From Mycolicibacterium aurum (GTDB taxonomy: Bacteria; Actinomycetota; Actinomycetes; Mycobacteriales; Mycobacteriaceae): 64,000 nucleotides of DNA. Under the pieces are notes generated by a model. That model had not been told where the DNA came from, ran no database searches, and saw only the letters and a program-made list of their open reading frames with translations. The position numbers and the translations under genes were made by a program. The DNA is taken from assembly GCF_900637195.1 (NCBI RefSeq), contig NZ_LR134356.1:2976001-3040000 (forward strand), written 5' to 3'. Positions 48,308 to 57,268 of this stretch are shown here, piece by piece. The first letter of the stretch is position 1, and each line of letters begins with the position of its first letter.

Positions 48308-49606
48308 TCAAGGGTGCCCGATGTGTCCGACGACGCTGCCGACTCGCGCGAACTCCTCGACGTGATCCGCCGCGGCCGCCGCGCTGGAGGCGGGCGTGGT
48401 CGTCTGTGCGGCGAGTGCACGCGCGCCCGCGAGGTAGCTCGGCGCCAGGATCCGGCGCAGATCCTTGACCAACGTCTTCTCGGTGGTGGTGGAGAACCGT
48501 CGTCCCGTGCCCACCTTGAGACGTTTGAGCTGGGCGGCGAAGAACGGCTGATCGGGCAATGTCCAGAGAATCAGCTGCGGGACCCCGGCGCGCAGGCAGG
48601 CGGCGAGGGTGCCCGAGCCGCCGTGATGCACCACCGCGCGGCACGTCGGGAAGATCGACGCATAGTTCACCTGCCCGACGAGCTTGACGTGATCGTATTC
48701 CGGTACGGCGCCGAAGTTCGTGCCGCCGGCACCGACCACGGCACGCAGTCCCAGCGTCGAGCATGCCGCGGCGATCATCGCAATCATCCTGGCCGGCAAT
48801 TCGATTGGGACGCTGCCGAATCCAAAGAATAATGGCGGTTCCCCGCCGGCGATCCATGCCGCAATCTGTTGGTCGGACTCGGTGGGCGCTGCCAACGCCA
48901 ACGTGCCGACGAACGGCCTCCGGGGAGGGCGTCGACTGTTCCAACGCGCCCATTCCGCGGCCAGGCCCGGGAAGCACACCTGCTCGTAAGCCTGAATCTC
49001 CAGAGCGCCCCTGTCGGCGATGCGCCGCGGCGCGGGACCCGTGCTGTCGGCCAGACCGATGTGTCTGCGCTGAGCATCCTCGGCTCTGCGCGTCCCCCGC
49101 CAGGCGGCCCAGTCGTTGGCCTGCATGACGAGCCGGCTCAACGGGGGCGGCAGGAACGGCAGCAGCCGGCCGTGCGCGCGGCACGGGAAGTACTGCAGTG
49201 CGGCGAACGGGATGTCGTAGGCGTCAGCGACATTGGCGGCGGGTTGTTCGAAGATCAATCCGGTGAGCAGAAGATCCGCGCCGGCGGATACCGAATACAG
49301 TGTCCTGGTCATCTCCGCCCAGCATTCAGCGGCGAACGCCTCAGTTTCGCGTGCCATCCGGCTGATCTCCCGGACCTTCCAGGGCGTCCGCGAGTAGCAC
49401 GTGAAATATCTGCGCTGCAATTCCAAGATGGATTCGGAATCCAGACCGTAGGCCACCGTTTGCAAGCCGGCCGATTCGGCGAAACCCACCAGATTCGGCG
49501 GAACGGCGACCAACACGTCATGGCCACGCCGTTGCAGTTCTCGCGCCACCACGACTGCGGGTTCGACATCTCCGCGACCGCCGTAGCTCGACATCACGAA
49601 CCTCAT
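48308..49606 (-). CDS. GPL-type glycosyltransferase (GT1 fold), second copy
   Basis: A 432-residue GT-B enzyme starting MRFVMSSYGGRGDVEPAVVV. Donor-domain features are LFFGFGSVPIELP near residue 265, and AVVHHGGSGTLAACLRAGVPQL near 345-366, where HHGGSGT contacts the UDP- or dTDP-sugar. ATG at 49606 is chosen because AGGA lies 6 bp upstream and homology starts there; the frame stays open beyond it without coding character. Same family as the genes at 38550 and 54605, which implies up to three glycosyl transfers on the lipopeptide. Confidence 0.9.
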   Translation of the reverse strand: MRFVMSSYGGRGDVEPAVVVARELQRRGHDVLVAVPPNLVGFAESAGLQTVAYGLDSESILELQRRYFTCYSRTPWKVREISRMARETEAFAAECWAEMTRTLYSVSAGADLLLTGLIFEQPAANVADAYDIPFAALQYFPCRAHGRLLPFLPPPLSRLVMQANDWAAWRGTRRAEDAQRRHIGLADSTGPAPRRIADRGALEIQAYEQVCFPGLAAEWARWNSRRPPRRPFVGTLALAAPTESDQQIAAWIAGGEPPLFFGFGSVPIELPARMIAMIAAACSTLGLRAVVGAGGTNFGAVPEYDHVKLVGQVNYASIFPTCRAVVHHGGSGTLAACLRAGVPQLILWTLPDQPFFAAQLKRLKVGTGRRFSTTTEKTLVKDLRRILAPSYLAGARALAAQTTTPASSAAAAADHVEEFARVGSVVGHIGHP

Positions 49607-49717
49607 GTCAGGTCCTTCCGGTTCATCGCAATTTCCGATCTCTCGGACGTCGTGCGCGGACGCACGGTCGGTGCGGACATTATCTCCAGTTCTTGACGCG
49701 TAGGTAAGTAATCGACG

Positions 49718-51439
49718 GTGAGCGCCGCTGCGACCTTGGTAAGATCCCGAATTGCCGAGGCAGTGCGCCTGTTTGGGCTGACCGCTGAGGAGTGGGACTT
49801 GCCTGACACCATGATGGATGCGCGCGAAGCCGAACTCGTCATGTGGGACGTGATCGTGATCGGCGCAGGCATGGGCGGCGGCGTCCTCGGGCACAGGCTC
49901 GCACTTTCAGGTCGCCGGGTGCTCTATGTCGAGAAGGGCCGGTCGACCCTGCCCGGGGCCGCGGGAACGATTCGCGCCGCAGTTCCCGAGCTGGCGCAGC
50001 CGGAGGCGAGCCGATCGACCGCGGCGTACTACGACGCCCTCGCTCGTGCCGGCAGGTCGACCGATGAGGTCGAAGACATCAGCGGGCGGCGCCGGAAACG
50101 GTTTGTCCCGTTCATCGGTAGCGGCACCGGCGGATCTTCTGCACTCTACGGAATGGTCTGCGAACGCTTCTTCGCACGGGATTTCACGCCGCGACAGAAT
50201 TTCGCCGACCCTGGTTCTTCGACGGTGCCCGACGCGTGGCCCATCGGATACGACGAGATGGCGCCGTGGTATTCGGAGGCCGAGACGCTGTTCGGTGTGC
50301 GTGGTCAGGCCGATCCCCTGCGCCCCGAGGCGGCCGCTGTCGGTTTGCCCGCGGCGCCGCCTTTCTCCGACGACAACCGCCCCCTCGTCGATCACCTGGC
50401 AGCGCGGGGCCTGAATCCGTACCACCTGCCGATGGCGTGCGACTACACCGAGGGATGCAGGACCTGCCAGACCTTCCTCTGTGACAGGCCGTGTAAGAAC
50501 GAGGCGGCCCGAAACTGCGTACTACCTGCGGTATCCCGGTACGGTGCCCGGTTGCTGACCGAATGCCGGGTGCTGCGCCTGGATGCCGATCGTTCCCGGG
50601 TCCGGCACGTGGTCTGTGAGCATCGCGGCGGCACATTCGCTCTCAGGGGCAAGGTCGTGGTGCTGGCCGCCGGCGCACTGGCCACACCGGTGGTCCTGCT
50701 CAACTCCCGCTCAGGAGACTGGCCCCGCGGGCTGGCCAACGGTTCGGACTGGGTTGGCCGGAACCTGATGCGCCATCTTCTCGATCCGATCGAGATCTGG
50801 CCGGAACGTGACTCTGCCATCACGCATGCGAACAAAGAGATCGGTCTCAATGACTTCTACTTCTGGGAAGGCCAGAAGTTCGGAACCATACAGTCTTTCG
50901 GGGCGATTCCGCCTATGGAATGGATGATCAACCGGCCGGGAGCCCAGGGCAGGGCTCTACGTCTGATGGCACCGATCGTTCGTCAGGTCTACGAGAGATT
51001 CTTCACCGGAGGGCTGATTCTCGCCGCGATGATGGAAGACCTGCCTTACCTGGACAACCGTGTGCTGCCGGTCGACCGGCCCAGCTCCGACGGTCGCCAG
51101 CGGATGCGCATCCAGTACCGGCTGCACCCGGGTGAGATCAACCGGCACACCGAGTTCATGCGGTTGTTCAAGCAGATACTGACACCTTTTCGGACCCGCG
51201 TTCTTGGCAGCGGAAAGGACAACGCCAACCTTGGTCATGTGTGCGGCACATGCCGTTTCGGCACCGATCCTGCGACCAGTGTCCTCGACGCGTACAACCG
51301 GGCACACGAGGTGGAGAACCTCTATGTCGTGGACACCTCGTTCTTTCCCTCGAGCGCAGGGCTGAACCCCAGCCTGACTGTGGCGGCCAACGCATTGCGG
51401 GTGGCCGATCACATCAATCAGGTGGAATTCCCGAGCTGA
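49718..51439 (+). CDS. GMC-family FAD oxidoreductase
   Basis: A 573-residue glucose-methanol-choline-type flavoenzyme. The FAD-binding motif VIVIGAGMGGGVLGHRLA is near residues 45-62 and SGTGGSSALYGMVCERF near 128-145. The C-terminal GMC signature is VVDTSFFPSSAGLNPSLTVAANALR near 536-560, with LGHVCGTCRFGTDP just before it. An internal Cys-rich patch (CDYTEGCRTCQTFLCDRPCK near 242-261) is typical of the bacterial sugar/cholesterol-oxidase-like branch. It should oxidise a hydroxyl to a ketone or aldehyde. GTG at 49718 is assumed; FAD homology begins about 43 residues in. It lies tail-to-tail with two Gfo/Idh/MocA reductase genes, suggesting sugar keto-chemistry, which is inferred. Confidence 0.87.
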   Translation: MSAAATLVRSRIAEAVRLFGLTAEEWDLPDTMMDAREAELVMWDVIVIGAGMGGGVLGHRLALSGRRVLYVEKGRSTLPGAAGTIRAAVPELAQPEASRSTAAYYDALARAGRSTDEVEDISGRRRKRFVPFIGSGTGGSSALYGMVCERFFARDFTPRQNFADPGSSTVPDAWPIGYDEMAPWYSEAETLFGVRGQADPLRPEAAAVGLPAAPPFSDDNRPLVDHLAARGLNPYHLPMACDYTEGCRTCQTFLCDRPCKNEAARNCVLPAVSRYGARLLTECRVLRLDADRSRVRHVVCEHRGGTFALRGKVVVLAAGALATPVVLLNSRSGDWPRGLANGSDWVGRNLMRHLLDPIEIWPERDSAITHANKEIGLNDFYFWEGQKFGTIQSFGAIPPMEWMINRPGAQGRALRLMAPIVRQVYERFFTGGLILAAMMEDLPYLDNRVLPVDRPSSDGRQRMRIQYRLHPGEINRHTEFMRLFKQILTPFRTRVLGSGKDNANLGHVCGTCRFGTDPATSVLDAYNRAHEVENLYVVDTSFFPSSAGLNPSLTVAANALRVADHINQVEFPS

Positions 51440-51455
51440 CGAGGTCGGCTGCGTG

Positions 51456-52469
51456 TCAACACGGCGTCGTTGAGGTCGGCTCACGGACCGGCAGCCCGGC
51501 ACACCGGTAGACGTCATCGATGAGCGCCATGTTCTCGGCAGCATCCTCCGGCGTGGTCCGCACCGGCTCCCCCCGCAGGACTGCGCCTGCGAAGGTGTCG
51601 AGCTGATAGCTGTAGGTCGGACGCCGTGAAAACCACTCCACACGTCTGCCCTTCCCAGATCGGATGGACAGTCGTGGAAAGAGGTGCGGAGCTGCCGGAC
51701 TCAGCACGCGTAGTTCGCCTCTGTCGCCCACCACCTTCGCGCTCGCCCGGAACAGGTCCGCCGACCACAGGGCGCAGCGTATGCGTCCGGTGTGCCCCTC
51801 GGGATACTGCAACTCTGCGGCCATCGCGCGATCCACGCGTGGATCCTTGAGTTTCGCCTGTGCTGAAACGACTTTCGGCGTGGAGCCGCCGAAGGTCCGT
51901 GCCATGTTGGCCACATAGCTGCCAGCGTCCATCATCGCGCCACCGGCGAGCGAGTAGTTGTAGCAGTTGGCGGTGAAAGGTCTCAGCATCACGCACAGCG
52001 CGACGTCGATCAGTTCCAGCGTGCCCAGCTCTCCTGAGGAGATGATCTCCTGCACGCGTAGCGTCAACGGATGATGCCGGAACTGGATGGCCTCCATCAC
52101 GATCCGGTCCGATCTGGCTGCCAAGTCGGCGATCTCCCGCGCTTCGGTTCCGTTCGCGGTGAACGGCTTCTCGCACAGCACGTGTTTGCCGGCCGCGAGT
52201 GCTGCCCGGGTCCATCGTCCGTGCATGCTGGTGGGCACCAGTACGTAGATCGCATCGAGATCTGGATCATCGATCAGCGCCTCATAGCTTCCGTACGCGC
52301 GAGCGATTCCGTGTTTGGCCGCAAAAGTCTTGGCACTGTCGTCATCGCGGGCTGCGACGGCCGCCACCACGACTTCGTCGTTGTCGCGGGCGGGGTTGAT
52401 CAGTGTCGTAGGAGCAAAACTCGAAGCGCCCAGAATGCCGATCCGCACTGGCGCCACGCTGTCAGGCAT
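51456..52469 (-). CDS. Gfo/Idh/MocA-family oxidoreductase, copy 1
   Basis: A 337-residue NAD(P)-dependent oxidoreductase. RIGILGASSFAPTTLINPA near residues 9-27 is the dinucleotide loop, HVLCEKPF near 94-101 carries the catalytic Lys, and AGGAMMDAGSYVANMARTFGG near 174-194 holds the C-terminal active-site Asp. The family interconverts hydroxyl and keto groups of sugars and inositols. It shares order and motifs with the gene at 52627, so they are paralogues. A 157-bp gap separates them, and both run on the minus strand. Predicted to reduce a sugar ketone during glycan building; the substrate is unknown. Confidence 0.87.
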   Translation of the reverse strand: MPDSVAPVRIGILGASSFAPTTLINPARDNDEVVVAAVAARDDDSAKTFAAKHGIARAYGSYEALIDDPDLDAIYVLVPTSMHGRWTRAALAAGKHVLCEKPFTANGTEAREIADLAARSDRIVMEAIQFRHHPLTLRVQEIISSGELGTLELIDVALCVMLRPFTANCYNYSLAGGAMMDAGSYVANMARTFGGSTPKVVSAQAKLKDPRVDRAMAAELQYPEGHTGRIRCALWSADLFRASAKVVGDRGELRVLSPAAPHLFPRLSIRSGKGRRVEWFSRRPTYSYQLDTFAGAVLRGEPVRTTPEDAAENMALIDDVYRCAGLPVREPTSTTPC

Positions 52470-52626
52470 GGACCGACGCTAGCAGTAGACGCATACGGGC
52501 GAAGGGACTTTCCCTTACCAGTAGTGGCGTGCAGATCACACCGTCGGTCAACGCCGCACCATCCACATCAAGGATCTGTCGATGTGCGAAAAAGGTTCTG
52601 CCGCCCAGATGCATCAGCTGCAGACA

Positions 52627-53625
52627 TCACGTGGGACGACGCGGTAACAGCCCGGCAGCGGTGTAGATCTCGTCGATCACCGACATGTTCTCGACGGCAT
52701 CCTCAACTGTCGTGGGTACCGGCTCACCGCGAATCACCGCTGCGGCAAAGGCGTCGAGCTGGTAGGCGTAGGAGGTGCGGCCCGGAAAACGCTCGACCCG
52801 TTTTCCTTCGGCTGTTTTCACCCTCAGCCTGTGAAACAGGTGCGGCAACACCGGGTTGACCATCCGCAACGTTCCGCGAGTGCCGATAACCGTGGCGCTG
52901 ACCCGCAGCAGATCCGAGGACCACATCGAGCAGCGGATGCGTCCGGTGTGCCCCTGCGCGAAGCGCAACGTAGCGGTCATGGCTCGGTCAATCTGCGGTC
53001 CGCGCATTTTCGCCTGCGCCGCAGTGATCTTGGGCGTGGAGCCACCCAACGTGCGGGCAATGTGGATCGCGTAGCAGCCGGCGTCCATGGTCGCACCTCC
53101 GGCGAGCGCATAGTCGTACCGGATGTCGGAGAACCTCGGCAGCGGGAAGCAGAAGCTGGCATCCACCTGGTGGAGAGTTCCGAGTTCCCCTGATGCCACA
53201 ATCTCTTCGGCCCGTCGGGTCAACGGGTGGTAGCGGTAGTGGAAGGCCTCCATCACCACTCGCCCTGATGCCGCGGCCACCCCGGCGATGTGTTGCGCTT
53301 CGGAGGCGTTGGCGGCGAACGGCTTCTCGCACAGAACGTGCTTTCCGGCAGCTAGTGCGGCGAGGGTCCACCTTCCGTGCAAGCCGTTCGGCAATGGGTT
53401 GTAGATCGCATCCACCTCCGGGTCCGCGATCAGATCCTCATAGCTGTTGTGTACGCGCGCTATGGCGTACCTGTCCGCGAAAACTCTGGCGCGCGACACA
53501 TCTCGGGCCGCGACCGATGCCACCTCGACTTCGGCGTTGTCGCGGGCCGGAATGACCAGCGCCATCGGTGCGATGTTCGCCGCACCGAGGATGCCGAACC
53601 GGATAGGCGTCCGCCGCTCAGTCAC
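52627..53625 (-). CDS. Gfo/Idh/MocA-family oxidoreductase, copy 2
   Basis: A 332-residue paralogue of the preceding protein. RFGILGAANIAPMALVIPA near residues 8-26, HVLCEKPFAANASEAQHIAG near 92-111 with the catalytic Lys, and AGGATMDAGCYAIHIARTLGG near 173-193. The two proteins keep the same GRIRC and AENM/VENM segments. It lies 30 bp downstream of the TylF-type methyltransferase gene and probably shares its transcript. Two similar reductases suggest two sequential steps or two substrates rather than plain redundancy. Confidence 0.87.
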   Translation of the reverse strand: MTERRTPIRFGILGAANIAPMALVIPARDNAEVEVASVAARDVSRARVFADRYAIARVHNSYEDLIADPEVDAIYNPLPNGLHGRWTLAALAAGKHVLCEKPFAANASEAQHIAGVAAASGRVVMEAFHYRYHPLTRRAEEIVASGELGTLHQVDASFCFPLPRFSDIRYDYALAGGATMDAGCYAIHIARTLGGSTPKITAAQAKMRGPQIDRAMTATLRFAQGHTGRIRCSMWSSDLLRVSATVIGTRGTLRMVNPVLPHLFHRLRVKTAEGKRVERFPGRTSYAYQLDAFAAAVIRGEPVPTTVEDAVENMSVIDEIYTAAGLLPRRPT

Positions 53626-53655
53626 GACCGTCGCATGCCGGGTCGACGACTGCTG

Positions 53656-54468
53656 TCACTTGCGCCAAAACACGCCGGTGCCGTCGATGTCGACGATCGG
53701 GGCGGTGATCCCGTGTTTGCTGCGGTAGTCGGTGACAGCCAATTCGCATGCCTTGACGGCGCGGTAGTCGTCCACGATGCAGAAGCCACCGGGTGAGAGT
53801 TTGGGATACAGCGCGTCGATTGCCTGGATCGTGGACTCGTACAGATCGCCGTCGAGCCTCAACACCGAGATGCTCTCGATGGGCGCGTCGTCGAGGGTGT
53901 CCTTGAACCAGCCGGGCAGGAAGCGAACCTGCTCGTCGAGAAGTCCGTATCGCTCGAAGTTCGCGCGGACCTCTTCTTCGGAGACCCCGAGAATGCCCGC
54001 TGCGAAGTCAGCCCGAATTCCCCTGTCAGCCTCATACTTATCAGGATCTGAGCGCGGCACGCCCCGGAAGGAGTCGGCGAGCCAGACGCGACGCGACTCA
54101 TCGCCGTATGCCGCGAGTACCCCGCGCATGAGGATGCACGCCCCGCCGCGCCAGACACCGCACTCGATCAGGTCGCCGGGGACGTCGTCCTCGAGTACCG
54201 TTTCGACGCACTCTTGCAGGTTGGTGAGTCGCTTCATGCCGATCATGGTCTCGGCTTCGGCCGGCCAGTCCAGTCCCAGGTCGCGCTTGTCCTCCGTGAA
54301 CGGGCTCAATCCCAGTCGCAGCGGGCTGATTGTGTTGACCGCTTTGAACAGAAGGCGTCTGCGTAGCGGCCACCGTGACGGCAGGCGCTCGTGCATCCCG
54401 TATCTGGTCAGGTTGCGCCTCAGCAGATCCAGGTACAGCGATCGGACGTCGTAGCCGGTCACAGTCAA
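53656..54468 (-). CDS. TylF/MycF-type sugar O-methyltransferase
   Basis: A 270-residue macrocin-O-methyltransferase-like protein. DLIECGVWRGGACILMRG near residues 98-115 is motif I, VWLADSFRGVP near 126-136, then RFLPGWFKDTLDDAP near 181-195. The metal-binding LRLDGDLYEST is near 204-214 and FCIVDDYRA near 229-237. TylF and MycF methylate a sugar hydroxyl on macrolides using Mg2+. Start TTG at 54468 has AGGGG about 7 bp upstream; GTG at 54462 is the alternative. It probably methylates a sugar of the lipopeptide glycan and precedes the Gfo/Idh/MocA gene. Confidence 0.88.
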   Translation of the reverse strand: MTVTGYDVRSLYLDLLRRNLTRYGMHERLPSRWPLRRRLLFKAVNTISPLRLGLSPFTEDKRDLGLDWPAEAETMIGMKRLTNLQECVETVLEDDVPGDLIECGVWRGGACILMRGVLAAYGDESRRVWLADSFRGVPRSDPDKYEADRGIRADFAAGILGVSEEEVRANFERYGLLDEQVRFLPGWFKDTLDDAPIESISVLRLDGDLYESTIQAIDALYPKLSPGGFCIVDDYRAVKACELAVTDYRSKHGITAPIVDIDGTGVFWRK

Positions 54469-54604
54469 AAGCAGCCCCTATCTAGCTCCCCTGCTTACAG
54501 GCAGGGTGTGGACACCGGGCACAGTGTACGTACCAAATTAACGCACAAGTCAGTAATTGCGTAATTCGGCTTCCGCGCAAGTAGGTCGCATGGACGCCGT
54601 GTCG

Positions 54605-55879
54605 TCACCGCAGTCCGAGTATGTATTCCTCGATCCGATCTGCCGCCGCCGAGCAGCTCGTCACGGAGTCCGTCATCTGCGCCGCGACCTCCCGCGCACG
54701 TACCCTGTATTCGGGTGCGAGAACGGTCCGCAGGTCGGCGACCAGCGATTTTTCTGTAGTGGTTGAAAAGCGCCGCGCAGTACCCACTTTGAGATGCTTG
54801 ATGGCGTGGCCCCAGACCACCTGCACGTCAGCCATCCACAGGATCAGAGTGGGTACACCAGCACGCAGGCTCGCCGCGGTGGTGCCGGCGCCACCGTGAT
54901 GGACGACAGCTCGGCAGGCCGGGAAGATCCTGGAGAAGTCCACCGTACCGACGATTTTGACGTGTTCGGGCGCAGAGGTGGTGTCGAAATCGCTCCACCC
55001 GGCACCGACCAGAGCCCGATGATTCAGCCGAGCGCAGGCCGCAGCGATCATCGCGATCGTGTCGGCCGGCGATTCCACCGGGATGCTCCCGAAACCGAAG
55101 AAGATCGGGGGCGGCCCCGCCTGAATCCACGACAGGACCGCGTCGTCCGCGGCTGTCGGCGAGCTCAGGGTCAACGTGCCTACAAACGGTCGCCGGGGCG
55201 GTGTCCGGCTGTTCCACGGCTCCCATTCGGTGGCCAGGCCGGGAAAGCACACCTCGTCGTAGGCCTGGATCTCCAGCGCATTTCGGGCCGTCAACCGGGC
55301 CGGCGCCGACAGGGTGTTCTCAGGGAGGCCGAGAGTACGCCGCTGCGCCTCCTCGTTTGCCTTCACTCCGCGCGATACCAGCCATTCGTAGGCGGTCATT
55401 GCTGCGCGGATGATTGGCGCAGGCACAGAGGGCAGGAGATGTCCGTTCACCCGGACTGGAAACCACAGCAAGGTCGCCATGGGCATCGTGCGGTATTCCG
55501 CGACGTTGCAGACGAGTTCTTGATAGCTCATGCCCGAGATCAGCAGGTCGGCGTCCTCGGTCAGGGCGACCAGTGACGCGCTCATGTCCGCCCATGCGCG
55601 GGTGCCGGGCTCGCGGGAGTCGTGCAGCAACTTCTTGAGTTCGCCTACACGCCAGATGTTGCGGAAGAAGCGGGCCCAGAAGTTGCGCGTCGATTCCAGC
55701 CAAGCCTGATTGTCGGGGCCGTAGGCGACTACGTCGAGCCCCGCGGACTCGCCGAAAGCGATGAGGTCGGGTGGGACGGCGAGGCAGACGTCGTGTCCTC
55801 GGCGGGCGAGCTCGCGCCCGAGTGCGATTCCGGGCTCGACGTCTCCGCGGGTTCCGTAGAACGCCAGCACGATCTTCAT
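54605..55879 (-). CDS. GPL-type glycosyltransferase (GT1 fold), third copy
   Basis: A 424-residue GT-B enzyme starting MKIVLAFYGTRGDVEPGIAL. Donor-site signatures are IFFGFGSIPVESPADTIAMIAA near residue 260 and AVVHHGGAGTTAASLRAGVPTL near 335-356. The SIPVESPADTIAM segment is shared word for word with the copy at 38550, indicating close common ancestry. The frame extends to a GTG at 55900, but the homology-defined ATG at 55879 is preferred. It lies 29 bp downstream of the sulfotransferase gene, so both are likely one transcript. Confidence 0.9.
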   Translation of the reverse strand: MKIVLAFYGTRGDVEPGIALGRELARRGHDVCLAVPPDLIAFGESAGLDVVAYGPDNQAWLESTRNFWARFFRNIWRVGELKKLLHDSREPGTRAWADMSASLVALTEDADLLISGMSYQELVCNVAEYRTMPMATLLWFPVRVNGHLLPSVPAPIIRAAMTAYEWLVSRGVKANEEAQRRTLGLPENTLSAPARLTARNALEIQAYDEVCFPGLATEWEPWNSRTPPRRPFVGTLTLSSPTAADDAVLSWIQAGPPPIFFGFGSIPVESPADTIAMIAAACARLNHRALVGAGWSDFDTTSAPEHVKIVGTVDFSRIFPACRAVVHHGGAGTTAASLRAGVPTLILWMADVQVVWGHAIKHLKVGTARRFSTTTEKSLVADLRTVLAPEYRVRAREVAAQMTDSVTSCSAAADRIEEYILGLR

Positions 55880-55908
55880 CGGGTATTCACGGTCCACCAC
55901 GAGCGCGC

Positions 55909-56898
55909 CTACGCCCAGGTACCCCGTCGAAGGTGGGCCAGCGCCAGGAGCTCTAGACCCACTTTCACCAGGGACGGCAGCATGAGCCGGTTCAGATTGC
56001 GATAGCGCTGTGAATCCTCGATAGCGGTTCGGAAACCTCGCTCGCTGGCCTCATACGCGTCGAAGACACGATCAAGGACGGCTTGGTCCCACGGTTCGTC
56101 ACAGGCGGCGGCGGTCAGCTCGGCATAGACCGCACCCACCCAGTCGGTGCCAAACGGCTCGTTGACACACCCGCGATGGCGATGATGCCGCAGGCTGGGC
56201 GAGAGGAAATCGTCTATGACGGCCTCGTCCTGCCGGTCCAGATCGAGGTGTAGCGCCGAGCTGATCCGCTTCACCTCACGCCGCCAGTCATCGAGCAGGT
56301 TGCCGAAGTCAACGATCACCCGTGGCACATCGCGGGTGTCCTTTTCGGCGAGCAAGGTGTATTTGAGCCACCAGGCGCTACTGAGCTCCGGAGACGGGCG
56401 CACGTAATTCTGTTGGCTGGCCCGCTTTCCGATCGAGGCGGAGGCTTCCTCCGGGTGACGCATCGCGACGACGGCGGCCACGTCGAATCCTGCTCGGCGG
56501 GCACCTTCGAACCACAGCGTGGTCAGAGCGGTGATCTTGGGCTCCTTGATAACCACCAGCGGGGCACTGGGCAGCGTCGCGAAGAACTCCCGGATCCTGA
56601 CCAGCGCGCGGTCGTCTTCAGCGTTCGAAAGCGCCCCCTGCTTCCGCAGCCCCAAGTCGTAGGCCGACATTCCCCGGCTACGCAGGATCACTTCGTTCAG
56701 GTGGATGGCGGCGCGCGGTTCCCAGAATCCCCGGGAATTCTCGGCGGTGGCGCCCAACAGGTTCGGCGGGAGCGCTGCACCGCACAAGGACAGAACCCGC
56801 GCCAGTGCTGATGTTCCGGAGCGTCCGAACCCCAGGACGAACAACGCGACGGGACGTGCCGGCGTGCGTCGTTGTGCGCTCAGACAGTCCAAGTCCAT
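55909..56898 (-). CDS. PAPS-dependent sulfotransferase-like protein
   Basis: A 329-residue P-loop protein. FVLGFGRSGTSALARVL near residues 21-37 is the 5'-phosphosulfate-binding loop of sulfotransferases, and AMRHPEEASASI near 143-154 fits the 3'-phosphate-binding Arg/Ser region. NSRGFWEPRAAIHLNEVIL near 58-76 resembles bacterial lipid and polysaccharide sulfotransferases. Predicted to sulfate a hydroxyl of the glycan or lipid. Sulfated GPL-like glycolipids have been reported in some rapid-growing mycobacteria, from general knowledge. It is upstream of a glycosyltransferase gene on the same strand. It could instead act on an unrelated envelope lipid. Confidence 0.82.
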   Translation of the reverse strand: MDLDCLSAQRRTPARPVALFVLGFGRSGTSALARVLSLCGAALPPNLLGATAENSRGFWEPRAAIHLNEVILRSRGMSAYDLGLRKQGALSNAEDDRALVRIREFFATLPSAPLVVIKEPKITALTTLWFEGARRAGFDVAAVVAMRHPEEASASIGKRASQQNYVRPSPELSSAWWLKYTLLAEKDTRDVPRVIVDFGNLLDDWRREVKRISSALHLDLDRQDEAVIDDFLSPSLRHHRHRGCVNEPFGTDWVGAVYAELTAAACDEPWDQAVLDRVFDAYEASERGFRTAIEDSQRYRNLNRLMLPSLVKVGLELLALAHLRRGTWA

Positions 56899-57268
56899 GG
56901 GTCAGCTACGCGAATCCCGTGCGTCGACGGCCAACGGTGTTTCCCGCTCCGCCCGCGCCATCCCCGCGGCGCTTGTCACGAGTCACCCGCGGGACGGCGT
57001 TGCATGCTGCTCACCGCGACAGGATAGGGATACAGCGCTCTATTCGGCAAGGTAACCCGCCAACCCGGCGGCATGACCCGAAAAGCGTTACCAGAGTGCA
57101 TGTTGACGGCATTGCAAATTTTGACCGGGGGCGTCCAGTCCATCAGCTACGCTCTGGCGTGACAAACGGTACGAGCCGCCTCTGCGGGCGGCACGTCGCT
57201 TCCCGCGTCAGAAGGCGACTGCCTCGCCGCTCGCGCGGGCTGTTCTAGAGGTCATCGGAGGCGTGATA
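56899..57268. other. Divergent intergenic region, no gene seen
   Basis: 370 bp between the divergent sulfotransferase and acyltransferase genes. No coding ORF with convincing codon pattern and no clear operator was identified. An AT-rich patch near 57095-57130 may contain a promoter. Confidence 0.4.
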
